64,000 bases of DNA from an uncultured Anaerosolibacter sp. (GCA_937948705.1 CALECF010000032.1:1-64000), one strand, 5' to 3'; shown: positions 7,669 to 15,961, counted from the stretch's first letter. Numbers and translations are program-made. Notes: generated by a model from the letters alone, not told the origin.

Positions 7669-8787
7669 ATGAGCAGAGAACTAGAGAATTTATTAATCCA
7701 GCAGCGGAAATTCTTTGAGAACCTTCTTTCGAGCATGAAGGACTGGGTAAGGGTGATTGATAAGGGTAATAAGGTTGTGTTTATGAATGAACCTATGCAA
7801 AAATATGTAGGAGATACTGTGGGAAAAGAATGCTTTAAAGCTTTAGGCAAAACTTCCCCTTGTGAGCACTGTATTTCAAATCGTGCCATCTTTGAGGGAA
7901 CTTCTGTTGTTAAAGAAGAAGTAGTAGATGGTAGGATTTATTCTGTTGTAAGCTCTCCCATACAGGGTGCAGATAACAGCATTCAATATGCCGTAGAGGT
8001 ATTCCGAGATGTGACAGATAAGAAGGCAATAGAACGTCTTTTAATAGATCAGAACAGAAAGATGAAAAATGACTTAGACTTTGCCAAGCAATTACAACAC
8101 AAAATATTGCCGGAAAACAGAATCTACAATCAAACGTTGAAGATTGCATCAAAGTATATTCCCAGTGAAATTTTAGGTGGCGATGTATATGATGTCATAG
8201 AAATCAATGACCAAGATATTGGCATGTACATGGCAGATGTTTCTGGACATGGGGTAACATCATCCATGATGACCATGTTCATTCGGCAGACATTAAAGAA
8301 TTTGGGAGAGAAGGCAATGGATCCAGCGCTGACATTGCAGTATTTATATCATCGATATCGAGAGCTAAACATTGATGATCAATATTACATTACTATATTC
8401 TATGGCGTATACAATAAACGCACCAAGCTCTTCACCTATGCCAATGCGGGGCATAACTGTATGCCTATATTGTTGAAGGAGGGTAAGGTAGAAGAGATCT
8501 ACATCGAAGGATTTCCCATTTGTACACTCTTTGATGATGTGGAGTATGATAAAAGTCAAATCTCCTTGGAAAAGGGAAATAAGCTATTGTTCTATACCGA
8601 TGGCATTTCCGAAGCCTATCATCATGAAAAGGGATTTTTTCAAACCCAAGGGGTTTTTGATTTATGCTTAGAAAACAGAGATATGGAGATTGAAGCTCTC
8701 ACGGACATGTTGATCCATCAGGTCAGAAAATATGCCACAGAAGAGATCAAAGATGATATTGCTATTATGGTAGGGGAGATTTTATAG
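7669..8787 (+). CDS. PAS domain-containing PP2C-type serine phosphatase (RsbU/SpoIIE-like)
   Basis: 372 residues. A PAS sensor (about 15-125, with a Cys pair in SPCEHC that could bind a metal) is followed by a short coiled coil and a PPM/SpoIIE phosphatase domain (about 165-372). Metal-binding motifs are visible: EILGGDVYD, ADVSGHG, ANAGHN, YTDGISEA and KDDIAIMV. Such proteins dephosphorylate anti-sigma-factor antagonists in partner-switching cascades. No partner is adjacent, so the cascade is unknown. The ATG follows GAGGGG by 8 bases. Confidence 0.88.
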   Translation: MSRELENLLIQQRKFFENLLSSMKDWVRVIDKGNKVVFMNEPMQKYVGDTVGKECFKALGKTSPCEHCISNRAIFEGTSVVKEEVVDGRIYSVVSSPIQGADNSIQYAVEVFRDVTDKKAIERLLIDQNRKMKNDLDFAKQLQHKILPENRIYNQTLKIASKYIPSEILGGDVYDVIEINDQDIGMYMADVSGHGVTSSMMTMFIRQTLKNLGEKAMDPALTLQYLYHRYRELNIDDQYYITIFYGVYNKRTKLFTYANAGHNCMPILLKEGKVEEIYIEGFPICTLFDDVEYDKSQISLEKGNKLLFYTDGISEAYHHEKGFFQTQGVFDLCLENRDMEIEALTDMLIHQVRKYATEEIKDDIAIMVGEIL

Positions 8788-8802
8788 AACTGATACATTC
8801 AA

Positions 8803-8835
8803 GGGAGAGTTGGGCCGTCGCCAGCTCTCCTTGTT
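8803..8835 (+). terminator. Terminator after the phosphatase gene
   Basis: GGGAGAGtTGG / CCAgCTCTCC stem followed by TTGTTT. Confidence 0.65.
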
Positions 8836-8840
8836 TAAAG

Positions 8841-8924
8841 ATCTAGAAGATTAGGTTTTTTTATTTTCTAGACCTGTTGCGTGCAGAGGGGGAAATCTCC
8901 TTTGCCCATAGGCAACTTTGTTCT
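8841..8924 (+). repeat. Dispersed hairpin repeat, copy C (degraded)
   Basis: TCTAGAA/TTCTAGA dyad (8842-8871), a GGGGGAAATCTCC hairpin remnant at about 8888-8900, then GGCAACTTTGTTCT (8911-8924), which matches copy A (3980-3993) exactly. It ends just upstream of the next gene's SD site. Confidence 0.55.
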
Positions 8925-8947
8925 AGGGTATGTTAGGAGGGAAAGAG

Positions 8948-10078
8948 ATGCCACGAAAGAAAAGGTCAAAGATTAGGGTAATGGTCATGCTTATCATCAT
9001 AACCATTTTTATATTTGGAAGCGCCGAGGGGGTTACTATGGTCAAGAACCTCCTCGGCCGCAGGGAAATAGAATTTAGCAAACTAGGAGTAATCCAGTAT
9101 GGTCATAATAAAGATACCATCATTCAAGCCTACGGGAGCAATATTGCCATATACAGCGGAGACACATTGACAGTTTATAATGATCAAGGCGTGGTACTAT
9201 GGGAAGCCCATCAACCTATAGGTACCCCTAAACTAATAAGTAGTGAGCAACTGTTATTTCTGGGAGACCGGGAAAAGGGAATCATTTTCTGCTTTGATAC
9301 CCTGGGCAATTTACTTTGGACCGCGGAGTCGGGTCAGAGAATAGAAGATATGGTATCTAACCAAGGGTTTTTAGCCGTGTGGAGTGAAGGGGAAACCCAA
9401 GGAGGAGTGGTCCTTGTCTATGACTCCAATGGAAAGAAAAAGGGAACCATCCAGTTAGGCAAGGGAGATATTATAGATGTGGCCATATCTAAGGATGGAT
9501 CTATGATTGCACTGTCGGTATTGGATGTTGAAAAGGATAAGATCGAGACCAATGTCATTCTTTATGGTGCCGACGGAAAGCTTTTAGGGGGAAACAAGTA
9601 CGATCATGAAGTCATTGTTAGACTGTTTTTCCATGAAGACAATCGGTTATTCAATGTGGGCGACCACAAGCTGATTGCTTTCGATAAGGGAAAAGGGTTG
9701 TTGTGGAGTAAAGAGATGGGGGCTTCATTGAATAGGGTTTCTTGGAATGAAGAAGGTTTCGCGGTACTAAGTTTGGTCAATAATAAAAAGATGATTATGG
9801 ATACAAAAAACCGAAATTATCTCATGACGATGAATATGGATGGAGAAGAAATGGGACGAGTGCCTATGAAAGGGGAAATCCTAGGGGTCGATACCAAGGG
9901 GAAGCATATTACGGCCTTCACAAAAAGAACCCTGTACTTTTTTTCTAAGATAGGCAAAGAACTGGGAGAAAAAAAGGTTTACAGCGATATTTATGGCGTT
10001 CATATGCTGACCAATGATAGGATGGTTTTGGTACTAAACAATAAGCTGGAGATTATGAAAGTAAAGTATAAAAACTAA
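8948..10078 (+). CDS. DUF5711 family protein (membrane-anchored beta-propeller-like)
   Basis: About 376 residues from the ATG at 8948, which lies 7 bases after AGGAGG; an in-frame ATG at 8930 precedes that SD site. A basic N-terminus and one transmembrane helix (VMVMLIIITIFIFGSAEG) anchor it. The rest is a series of short beta repeats (YNDQGVVLWEA, FDTLGNLLWTA, YDSNGKKKGTI) as in PQQ/WD-type propellers, facing outside. Thirteen bases separate it from the cvpA-like gene, and DUF5711-CvpA pairs are common in clostridia. Function unknown. Confidence 0.8.
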   Translation: MPRKKRSKIRVMVMLIIITIFIFGSAEGVTMVKNLLGRREIEFSKLGVIQYGHNKDTIIQAYGSNIAIYSGDTLTVYNDQGVVLWEAHQPIGTPKLISSEQLLFLGDREKGIIFCFDTLGNLLWTAESGQRIEDMVSNQGFLAVWSEGETQGGVVLVYDSNGKKKGTIQLGKGDIIDVAISKDGSMIALSVLDVEKDKIETNVILYGADGKLLGGNKYDHEVIVRLFFHEDNRLFNVGDHKLIAFDKGKGLLWSKEMGASLNRVSWNEEGFAVLSLVNNKKMIMDTKNRNYLMTMNMDGEEMGRVPMKGEILGVDTKGKHITAFTKRTLYFFSKIGKELGEKKVYSDIYGVHMLTNDRMVLVLNNKLEIMKVKYKN

Positions 10079-10091
10079 CAGGGGTGTTCCA

Positions 10092-10793
10092 ATGGGTTGG
10101 ATGGATGTTGTGATTGTTGTGATATTGATAATAAATGGGATTCATGGATGGCAGCGGGGTTTTGTTCTTACGGTCTTCAGCATGATGAGCTTTCTTGTTG
10201 CTGGCTTTATTGCAAAGATTTATCATCCACTACTCTCTGACTATATTCTGCGAAATCCCAAACTTTTTCTTTTCCTCCAGGAGACGGTGGGAAAAAAGGT
10301 AGAAACGGCTTCTGCCATGGAGGGTTCAACCATAGGAGCGGAAGGAAGTTATAATATATTTGATGTTTTAAAACTCCCAAAAGGGCTGGGAGAACTATTG
10401 ATGAAGAGTGAAACTATGCAGGACTATAGCGCTAGAGCTATGGAGGGTGTACAAAGCTATATTGCCGATGTACTGACCAGGATGTTCATTGATCTTATCA
10501 GCATATTGATTTTGTTTATGGTGGTGAAGCTGGTGTTAAATTTACTGGCTCATATTTTACATGGTATTGCTTCCCTTCCCATACTAAACTCTGTGAACCA
10601 TCTAGGAGGTTTGTCGGTGGGTGTTGTGAAAGGACTATTGATTGTATTTATTTTTCTTACCCTCATTACTCCCTTTACAGCCATGACAAAGAAAAGCATT
10701 TTTACCGAGGGGCTAGGGGATGCTGTCCTAGGAAAATATTTATATGATCATAATCCTATCATTGCAATGTTTGAACGAATTACAGAAATATAG
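10092..10793 (+). CDS. CvpA family membrane protein
   Basis: 233 residues. The N-terminal MGWMDVVIVVILIINGIHGW and RGFVLTVFSMMSF match the CvpA domain (four transmembrane helices, first pair at 1-45, second at about 135-195). CvpA proteins affect envelope function and colicin V production in E. coli; the biochemical role is unclear. It is the second gene of an operon with the DUF5711 gene. Confidence 0.85.
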   Translation: MGWMDVVIVVILIINGIHGWQRGFVLTVFSMMSFLVAGFIAKIYHPLLSDYILRNPKLFLFLQETVGKKVETASAMEGSTIGAEGSYNIFDVLKLPKGLGELLMKSETMQDYSARAMEGVQSYIADVLTRMFIDLISILILFMVVKLVLNLLAHILHGIASLPILNSVNHLGGLSVGVVKGLLIVFIFLTLITPFTAMTKKSIFTEGLGDAVLGKYLYDHNPIIAMFERITEI

Positions 10794-10907
10794 ATAAAGC
10801 TTATGGTAAATTGTAATACATAAAGAAAATTGATAGGATAGAAGAGTGAATTATCGATATAATAAACTTAGATTAATTCCAGTAGAGGATGGGAGGAAGG
10901 AAGGAAC

Positions 10908-11495
10908 ATGGAAAAGCAAGTAGATGCTAGGGGAATGAACTGCCCTAAGCCGGTCATTGAGACAAAGAAGCTGCTAGATTCATTGAAGGAAGGCAGTATT
11001 ACCACCATCGTAGATAACGAGGTAGCCAAAGAAAATGTGCTGAAGCTGGCTCAGAGTATGGCCTATAAGGTAGCCGTGAAGGAACAAGAGGGAAATTACT
11101 ATATTCATATCTATAAAGAAGGTGCCCAGAAGGAGACAGGGATGAAACCGATCAATCATAAGGATATGGTCATGTTAATTGGCAGTGAGGTTATGGGAGA
11201 AGGATCCTTTGAACTAGGAAAGGTATTGATGAAGGGGTTCATCTATACCTTAACAGAGAGCAAGCCTTATCCAAAGGCCTTATTATTTGTGAATTCCGGT
11301 GTCAGGTTGACCACAGAGGGATCAGAGGTCATCGGCTATTTAAGACAACTGGAGGGCGAAGGGGTAGAGATCCTGTCCTGTGGGACTTGTTTGGATTATT
11401 TTAATTTAAAAAATAAACTATTGGTTGGCGGTGTGTCCAACATGTACACCATTGTTGAGAAGATGAATGGTGCTAAGAATACAATAAAGATTTAG
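10908..11495 (+). CDS. yedF: Sulfurtransferase-like selenium metabolism protein YedF
   Basis: 195 residues. Residues 1-70 are a TusA/SirA domain with the CPKP active-site motif (DARGMNCPKPVIETKKLL), and residues 80-195 a DsrE-like domain with CGTCLDYF. This two-domain form is the YedF selenium protein found in selenium-using anaerobes, thought to move selenium or sulfur in selenocysteine or selenouridine synthesis. It is followed 9 bases later by DUF3343, its usual partner, which suggests the organism makes selenoproteins. Confidence 0.9.
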   Translation: MEKQVDARGMNCPKPVIETKKLLDSLKEGSITTIVDNEVAKENVLKLAQSMAYKVAVKEQEGNYYIHIYKEGAQKETGMKPINHKDMVMLIGSEVMGEGSFELGKVLMKGFIYTLTESKPYPKALLFVNSGVRLTTEGSEVIGYLRQLEGEGVEILSCGTCLDYFNLKNKLLVGGVSNMYTIVEKMNGAKNTIKI

Positions 11496-11504
11496 AGGGA
11501 AGCC

Positions 11505-11765
11505 ATGTTAGATAAAGAATTTTATGTGATTGCTTTTGATTCAACCCATTATGCCATGAAAGCAGAAAAGTTACTAAAGAGTAAATTTCAAATAGAGATG
11601 ATTCCTACCCCTAGAGAAATTAGTGCCAGTTGTGGTCTATCCATTAAGTTTTCAAAGATCCTATTTGATGGCATTATGGATGCCCTTGAGGAGGACCAGG
11701 GAACCTATAAGGTGTTCCTTGTAGAAAAAATTGAGAACGGCAGGCAGGTAACAAAAGTAACTTAA
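11505..11765 (+). CDS. DUF3343 family putative Se/S carrier protein
   Basis: 86 residues. FDSTHYAMKAEKLLK, IPTPREISASCGLSIKF and a C-terminal LVEKIENG are typical of DUF3343, a small ferredoxin-fold protein with one conserved Cys (SCGL) found beside yedF and selenium genes. It probably shuttles sulfur or selenium, an inference from context. Same operon as yedF. Confidence 0.85.
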   Translation: MLDKEFYVIAFDSTHYAMKAEKLLKSKFQIEMIPTPREISASCGLSIKFSKILFDGIMDALEEDQGTYKVFLVEKIENGRQVTKVT

Positions 11766-11784
11766 CGGAGAGGGATGAACTTCT

Positions 11785-12678
11785 TTGAATAATCCAAATA
11801 TGAGTCTTGGAGATCAAATCCGAGAGATGGTTATCTTGTACACGCACCCCGAGTATTTGGCGGTCTATGTAGGAAAGGCAATAAAGATTATATTAATCCT
11901 CTTGATTGCCATGGGAGCCATTCGATTTATCAATATAGTGGTAGATAAATTCTTTGAAAATCGAGGAAAGTTTAAGATTGTAGGAGAAGAAAAGCGTTTT
12001 AATACCTTAAGGGGTGTCACTAAAAGTATTTTGAGATATACAATTTACTTTGTGGCATTTACACCGATTCTAGAGATTCTTGGGGTGAATATATCTTCTT
12101 TGATTGCAGCAGCAGGAATAGGGGGCTTGGCCATTGGTTTCGGTGCCCAGAATCTAGTAAAGGATGTAATTACAGGATTTTTTATCCTTCTTGAGGATCA
12201 GTTTCATGTGGGTGACTTTATTGAGACTGGCGGGAAGTCTGGAATCGTTGAAGAAGTGGCACTGCGGGTAACGAAGATGCGGGATGTTAATGGAGATCTT
12301 CATATTATTCCTAATGGTTCTATTGATAAGGTCACCAACAAGTGCCGTGGAAATATGCGTGCCCTGGTGGAAATTGGAATCGCATATGAGGAAAATATTG
12401 ATAATGCTATTCGTGTCATGGACGAGGTATGCAAGGAAGTGGCCCAGGAAAACCCTAAGATTATTGAAGGACCTACGGTATTAGGGGTAACGCGGCTAGG
12501 CGAATATGACGTTATTATTTCTGTCATGGCGAAAACCCAACCTATGGAGCAGTGGGCAGTGGAAAGAGAACTGAGAAAGCGCATTAAGGACAGGTTGGAT
12601 GATCGGGGAATTGAAATTCCCTATCCTAGAAGGATGGTTATTCAACCTAGGGAGAAAAAATTGGAAAATAAGAGATGA
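11785..12678 (+). CDS. MscS-type mechanosensitive ion channel
   Basis: 297 residues, TTG start after GGAGAGG. Three transmembrane helices (about 28-48, 75-95, 100-130); the pore-lining TM3 reads AAAGIGGLAIGFGAQNLVKD, followed by the beta domain with FILLEDQFHVGDFIE and the C-terminal alpha/beta cage. It releases solutes during hypo-osmotic shock. It is the third gene of the yedF operon and is followed by a terminator; the link to selenium is probably only co-transcription. Confidence 0.92.
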   Translation: MNNPNMSLGDQIREMVILYTHPEYLAVYVGKAIKIILILLIAMGAIRFINIVVDKFFENRGKFKIVGEEKRFNTLRGVTKSILRYTIYFVAFTPILEILGVNISSLIAAAGIGGLAIGFGAQNLVKDVITGFFILLEDQFHVGDFIETGGKSGIVEEVALRVTKMRDVNGDLHIIPNGSIDKVTNKCRGNMRALVEIGIAYEENIDNAIRVMDEVCKEVAQENPKIIEGPTVLGVTRLGEYDVIISVMAKTQPMEQWAVERELRKRIKDRLDDRGIEIPYPRRMVIQPREKKLENKR

Positions 12679-12679
12679 T

Positions 12680-12717
12680 AAAATGCGGAGTTCCCATAGG
12701 GACTTCGCATTTTATAT
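12680..12717 (+). terminator. Terminator of the yedF-mscS operon
   Basis: AAAATGCGgAGT / ACTtCGCATTTT stem ending in T-rich sequence. Confidence 0.75.
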
Positions 12718-12860
12718 TTTAGCATATCATCCCACAAAGAAGTGTAATAGGCTGTGGTGCCATAGAAGCAGTTATTGGAGACAAACCTGGAACCTATTTT
12801 AAACATGGACATAGTATGTATTGCAAGAAAGAAATTTTAAAAAAGGAGGATGTATTTTCT

Positions 12861-13286
12861 ATGAAAATGGATACAAGCATGAATTACAATATTGAACAGA
12901 TTATTTGGCCAGCTGGAGAAATGGATAAGTTTAATGAATACCAACAACAATATGGAAATATGCCTGACAAAGGAATTTACCAAGAAATCATGAGGGTACG
13001 ATCTGAGGTTTCCCAAGAAACAATACAACAGCATATTCATAATCTCGAGGCACTTGCCCAACTCCAAGGATTCACAAACGATGCCCAACGACAAAGAATT
13101 GATTATGTCAAATCCCTTCTTAATGCACCAGGAGGCCAGCGAGGAAAGGAATCTAGCACAGAGAGTCAGTTCTTTGGAGGTACTAGTTTATTATTATGGT
13201 TCTTACTATTAAATGGGATATGGCGTAGACCTATCCGAGGACCTATTGGAAGATATCCAGGTTTTGGCTATCCCCGTTATCGCTAG
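12861..13286 (+). CDS. Hypothetical protein with hydrophobic SLL segment and basic Gly/Pro/Arg tail
   Basis: 141 residues from the ATG at 12861, 11 bases after AGGAGG. The N-terminal 100 residues are soluble, helical and Gln-rich. Then TSLLLWFLLLNGIW forms a short membrane-like segment, and the tail RRPIRGPIGRYPGFGYPRYR is rich in Arg, Pro and Gly, as in many spore-coat or envelope proteins. The SLL..LLL segment resembles those of the neighbour at 13392 and of the protease at 58972. Function unknown. Confidence 0.65.
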   Translation: MKMDTSMNYNIEQIIWPAGEMDKFNEYQQQYGNMPDKGIYQEIMRVRSEVSQETIQQHIHNLEALAQLQGFTNDAQRQRIDYVKSLLNAPGGQRGKESSTESQFFGGTSLLLWFLLLNGIWRRPIRGPIGRYPGFGYPRYR

Positions 13287-13309
13287 AAGCTTTCATGTAG
13301 ATATAGCAT

Positions 13310-13346
13310 AAAAGAGCTCTTATGGTTAACTATAAGAGCTCTTTTA
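13310..13346 (+). terminator. Strong bidirectional terminator
   Basis: AAAAGAGCTCTTAT / ATAAGAGCTCTTTT stem of about 14 bp between convergent genes. Confidence 0.8.
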
Positions 13347-13391
13347 CGTGACTCGAAAGGATCTGAAGATCTGCCTTGCAATGAAATGAAA

Positions 13392-13640
13392 CTAGAAAAG
13401 ACGTCCGCCAATACCACCAAATCCACCAAATAGAACAACCAACAATAGGAAGAAGAACAATAGGCTAGGATTATTCAAGAATCCGCCAAGTCCGCCGCCA
13501 GGGGCACATGGATTGCAGATGCCGCCAATACCACCAATACCTCCACCAAACAGCACAATCAATAATAGGAAGAAGAATAATAAACTAGAATCGTAAGCGC
13601 CAGCAACTGGACCTATGGGTCTACAAGATTTATCTGCCAT
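13392..13640 (-). CDS. Small hydrophobic protein with internally duplicated SLLFFFLLL segment
   Basis: 82 residues. Two near-identical repeats are visible: SLLFFFLLLIVLFGG at about 19-33, then SLLFFFLLLVVLFGG at about 59-73, each followed by a Gly/Ile-rich loop (GIGGIGG, FGGIGG). The middle has CNPCAPGGG. The ATG follows a good SD site (AGGAGGTGCC on the minus strand). Very small Gly-rich hydrophobic proteins of this kind are often sporulation-induced membrane or coat proteins (YjcZ-like), but no exact family is recognised. Confidence 0.7.
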   Translation of the reverse strand: MADKSCRPIGPVAGAYDSSLLFFFLLLIVLFGGGIGGIGGICNPCAPGGGLGGFLNNPSLLFFFLLLVVLFGGFGGIGGRLF

Positions 13641-13832
13641 GAATAGGCACCTCCTAATATTTTTAGTTTTCTAATAGATTCTCATTTTCAACTTTATCTT
13701 CTGTTAATACAAGCTATGCAATTTATAAGGAAAAGGATACAGTTGTTTATAATTTTTTGTTTTTTGAAAAGGATATAAACTAGATTTGAAGCTAAAAAGA
13801 AAAAAGGTATAGGTATTGAAAACCTAGGATAA

Positions 13833-13937
13833 ATGAGTAATAATATAACAATCAGAAACTATGTAAAAGAATCTATCATCACAGGAGAGAAAGCAGAATA
13901 CAAAGAAGATCATATACTTATGGGCTCAGTCTCGTAA
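13833..13937 (+). CDS. Possible 34-residue open frame in a 320-base gap
   Basis: The gap between 13641 and 13961 holds little else. ATG at 13833 opens a frame encoding MSNNITIRNYVKES... and ending GSVS. Only a weak AGGAT lies before it, and no family is recognised. It may be chance. Confidence 0.2.
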   Translation: MSNNITIRNYVKESIITGEKAEYKEDHILMGSVS

Positions 13938-13961
13938 GGGAATAGATGGAGGAGGCTGGAC

Positions 13962-14636
13962 ATGAAAACAATGTTACAACGTATTTTAAGATTATATATG
14001 GGACTTTTACTATATGCCGTAGGGATCGTGATGACGATCCATGCAAACTTAGGTCTTGCTCCCTGGGATGTTTTTCACCAGGGACTTTCGGAAACCATAG
14101 GCGTTACCATGGGGCAGGCAAGCATGGGTGTGGGGTTCATTCTAATCATTGTAGACAGTTTTCTGGGAGAGCGCTTAGGCTGGGGTACTATCGCCAATAT
14201 GATCTTTATTGGACTTTTCATGGATGTGCTCATGTTGAATCATTTGATTCCTATTTTTCAGCATATGATTCCTAGTCTTTTAATGATGCTCTTGGGTATG
14301 TTTATCATTGGTATTGCCAGTATTTTTTATATCGGAGCAGGATTGGGTTCCGGGCCGAGGGATGGTTTGATGGTCGCGCTAACCAAAAAAACAGGGAAAT
14401 CAGTTCGTTTCATACGGAACACTATTGAAATTTGTGTGTTGGTAGTGGGATATCTGTTAGGTGGATTTATTGGTGTAGGTACATTGATTACAGCCTTAGC
14501 CATAGGGTATATGGTGCAATTTGCGTTCAAACTATTTAAGTTTGAGGTAGGAGAGGTACAACATCGCTTTATTGATGAGGATATACGGTGGATGGGAAGA
14601 ATGCTGAAGAGGAAAAAAGATTCTACGGTGGAGTAG
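13962..14636 (+). CDS. YczE/YitT-like integral membrane protein
   Basis: 224 residues with five or six transmembrane helices. HANLGLAPWDVFHQGLS and GAGLGSGPRDGLMVALTKK are two matching internal signatures of the YczE/YyaS family, suggesting an internal duplication. The family has no settled function; Bacillus YczE is linked to bacillomycin/surfactin production. The ATG follows GGAGG. A second overlapping frame beginning at 13946 is a shadow. Confidence 0.82.
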   Translation: MKTMLQRILRLYMGLLLYAVGIVMTIHANLGLAPWDVFHQGLSETIGVTMGQASMGVGFILIIVDSFLGERLGWGTIANMIFIGLFMDVLMLNHLIPIFQHMIPSLLMMLLGMFIIGIASIFYIGAGLGSGPRDGLMVALTKKTGKSVRFIRNTIEICVLVVGYLLGGFIGVGTLITALAIGYMVQFAFKLFKFEVGEVQHRFIDEDIRWMGRMLKRKKDSTVE

Positions 14637-14662
14637 ATGAAAATGTGACTGAATTACGTGGA

Positions 14663-14686
14663 AAAAGGGTATAAATATGCTATGTA
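14663..14686 (+). promoter_or_regulatory. Promoter block of msrA shared with the ClpE-like gene
   Basis: AAAAGGGTATAA at 14663 is followed by ATATGCTATGTA, an extended -10 (TG-C-TATGTA). The 21-base block differs at one position from 16250-16270 before the ClpE-like gene. Confidence 0.45.
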
Positions 14687-14714
14687 AAGAAATTTAGCAT
14701 AGAGGGTGATGGAA

Positions 14715-15191
14715 ATGAGAGAAATTGTATTGGCAGGTGGTTGCTTTTGGGGTGTAGAGGCATATCTGCGACGGATTGAGGGTGTTGTGGAGACGGAGGT
14801 AGGGTATGCCAATGGCCATGTAGAGAACCCCACTTATGAGCAGGTGTGCAGGCGGGATACAGGGCATACTGAGGCCTGTCGTGTAAAATATGATGAAGCA
14901 GTCATTGGCTTGGAAAATTTGCTGAATCGATTTTGGAAAATCATAGATCCTACAGCTTTGAATCGACAAGGGCCAGATATCGGCTCCCAGTATCGGACAG
15001 GGATTTATTATGCAGATGAAGCAGATATCTTAGTGATTCAAAAAACCAAGGAAATGCAGCAAATGAAATATACAAAGCCCATTGTAACAGAGATCGAACC
15101 GCTAAAGTGCTTCTACCCAGCAGAGGAATATCATCAAAAATACTTAGAAAAGAATCCAGGGGGTTACTGTCATATTGATTTAAACAGCTAA
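14715..15191 (+). CDS. msrA: Peptide methionine sulfoxide reductase MsrA
   Basis: 158 residues, reduces the S epimer of methionine sulfoxide in proteins. The catalytic motif [11 protein letters not shown] begins at about residue 8, and [24 protein letters not shown] and [10 protein letters not shown] are the usual conserved blocks; ECPGGYCH-like resolving-Cys sequence appears as [10 protein letters not shown]. The active-site codon is TGC, so this copy is a cysteine enzyme. The ATG at 14715 lies 8 bases after AGAGGG; two upstream in-frame starts overlap that site. Confidence 0.93.
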   Translation: MREIVLAGGCFWGVEAYLRRIEGVVETEVGYANGHVENPTYEQVCRRDTGHTEACRVKYDEAVIGLENLLNRFWKIIDPTALNRQGPDIGSQYRTGIYYADEADILVIQKTKEMQQMKYTKPIVTEIEPLKCFYPAEEYHQKYLEKNPGGYCHIDLNS

Positions 15192-15205
15192 AATATGAAA
15201 GAAAA

Positions 15206-15253
15206 AATAAATACTCCTAGAAGGAGGGATACCTTTCTAGGAGTATTTATTTT
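15206..15253 (+). terminator. Strong bidirectional terminator after msrA
   Basis: Near-perfect 18-bp stem AAATAAATACTCCTAGAA / TTCTAGGAGTATTTATTT between convergent genes, with T run on the plus strand. Confidence 0.85.
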
Positions 15254-15262
15254 GCAGCAGCC

Positions 15263-15508
15263 TTATAATACCTTTCTAATTTTCTCTGCTTGGAATTCCT
15301 TGATATAGCGGTTGTGTTTTTCATCTACCAGAAGAAGTTGAACCATATCGCCTTTGATCTTTAGAACATTTCCCTTTGTCTTGGTACCAAGAATATTGAC
15401 AGGAGCATTCTTCACCAATGGTTTTATACTCTGTGATGCACAATAGCGACATTCGTTGGGCTCAGTAAAGATGCCTTTACAATCTAAACAATAATAAAGT
15501 TTATCCAT
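15263..15508 (-). CDS. Small zinc-ribbon protein, function unknown
   Basis: 81 residues. The N-terminus YYCLDCKGIF...CRYCAS has two CxxC pairs that should bind zinc. The rest looks like a small beta barrel (NILGTKTKGNVLKIKGDMVQLLLVD). No enzyme motif. The ATG is preceded by GGGGGATAC. Single gene. Confidence 0.65.
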   Translation of the reverse strand: MDKLYYCLDCKGIFTEPNECRYCASQSIKPLVKNAPVNILGTKTKGNVLKIKGDMVQLLLVDEKHNRYIKEFQAEKIRKVL

Positions 15509-15601
15509 AAGTATCCCCCATTCATCTCATCTTACTTACACGGACGTTAAGGTTAGTGAAACAAGCCCATGTAGTAATATATATTCGCCTTTTCCATAAA
15601 A

Positions 15602-15712
15602 ATGACAGTATTGTATATAAGAAAGAAACCAATCTACATGCTTCTAGGTTTGAGCATTTCGCTGGCTATGACCCCGTTATTGATACGGAGAATGAATGAA
15701 CATAAAAAGTAA
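15602..15712 (+). CDS. Possible 36-residue single-helix membrane peptide
   Basis: The frame encodes a basic start (YIRKKPIY), one hydrophobic segment (MLLGLSISLAMTPLLI) and a basic end (RRMNEHKK), like genuine small membrane proteins. No SD site precedes the ATG, which is the main doubt. Confidence 0.3.
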   Translation: MTVLYIRKKPIYMLLGLSISLAMTPLLIRRMNEHKK

Positions 15713-15750
15713 AATCTTTCCTCATGGAATTTTTTCGACAAAAAAATAAG

Positions 15751-15774
15751 CTATCTCTCTATAATGAAAGATAG
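15751..15774 (-). terminator. Terminator of the Spo0E-like gene
   Basis: CTATCT / AGATAG stem; on the minus strand it is followed by CTTATTTTTTT. Confidence 0.6.
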
Positions 15775-15781
15775 TTTTTAT

Positions 15782-15961
15782 TTATATAAGAATAGACCGC
15801 GTTTTCTTTGAATGATATTCATTCAGCAATTGATCCAACTGTTGGCTTATGTTTACTACTTCAGCCAAGATCAAGCTATGATTTTGTTCGATCATGCCGT
15901 ACATTTGTTTTCTAAGTTTTTCAATTTGATGTTCCAGTTCTTTCAATCTTAATATTGCCAC
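15782..15961 (-). CDS. Spo0E-family aspartyl-phosphate phosphatase (small)
   Basis: 59 residues from a GTG nine bases after GGAAG. The two-helix Spo0E hairpin is visible: LKELEHQIEKLRKQMYGMI, then VVNISQQLDQLLNEYH. The SQxLDxLLNxY motif is the family signature; its Asp and Ser surround the phospho-aspartate of the response regulator Spo0A. Such proteins dephosphorylate Spo0A and delay sporulation. The gene has its own terminator. It is short and easily missed. Confidence 0.75.
   Translation of the reverse strand: MAILRLKELEHQIEKLRKQMYGMIEQNHSLILAEVVNISQQLDQLLNEYHSKKTRSILI

Noticed and set aside
14715..15191. MsrA as a selenoprotein
   Set aside because: Clostridial MsrA can carry Sec in its GxFWG motif, but the codon here is TGC (Cys).
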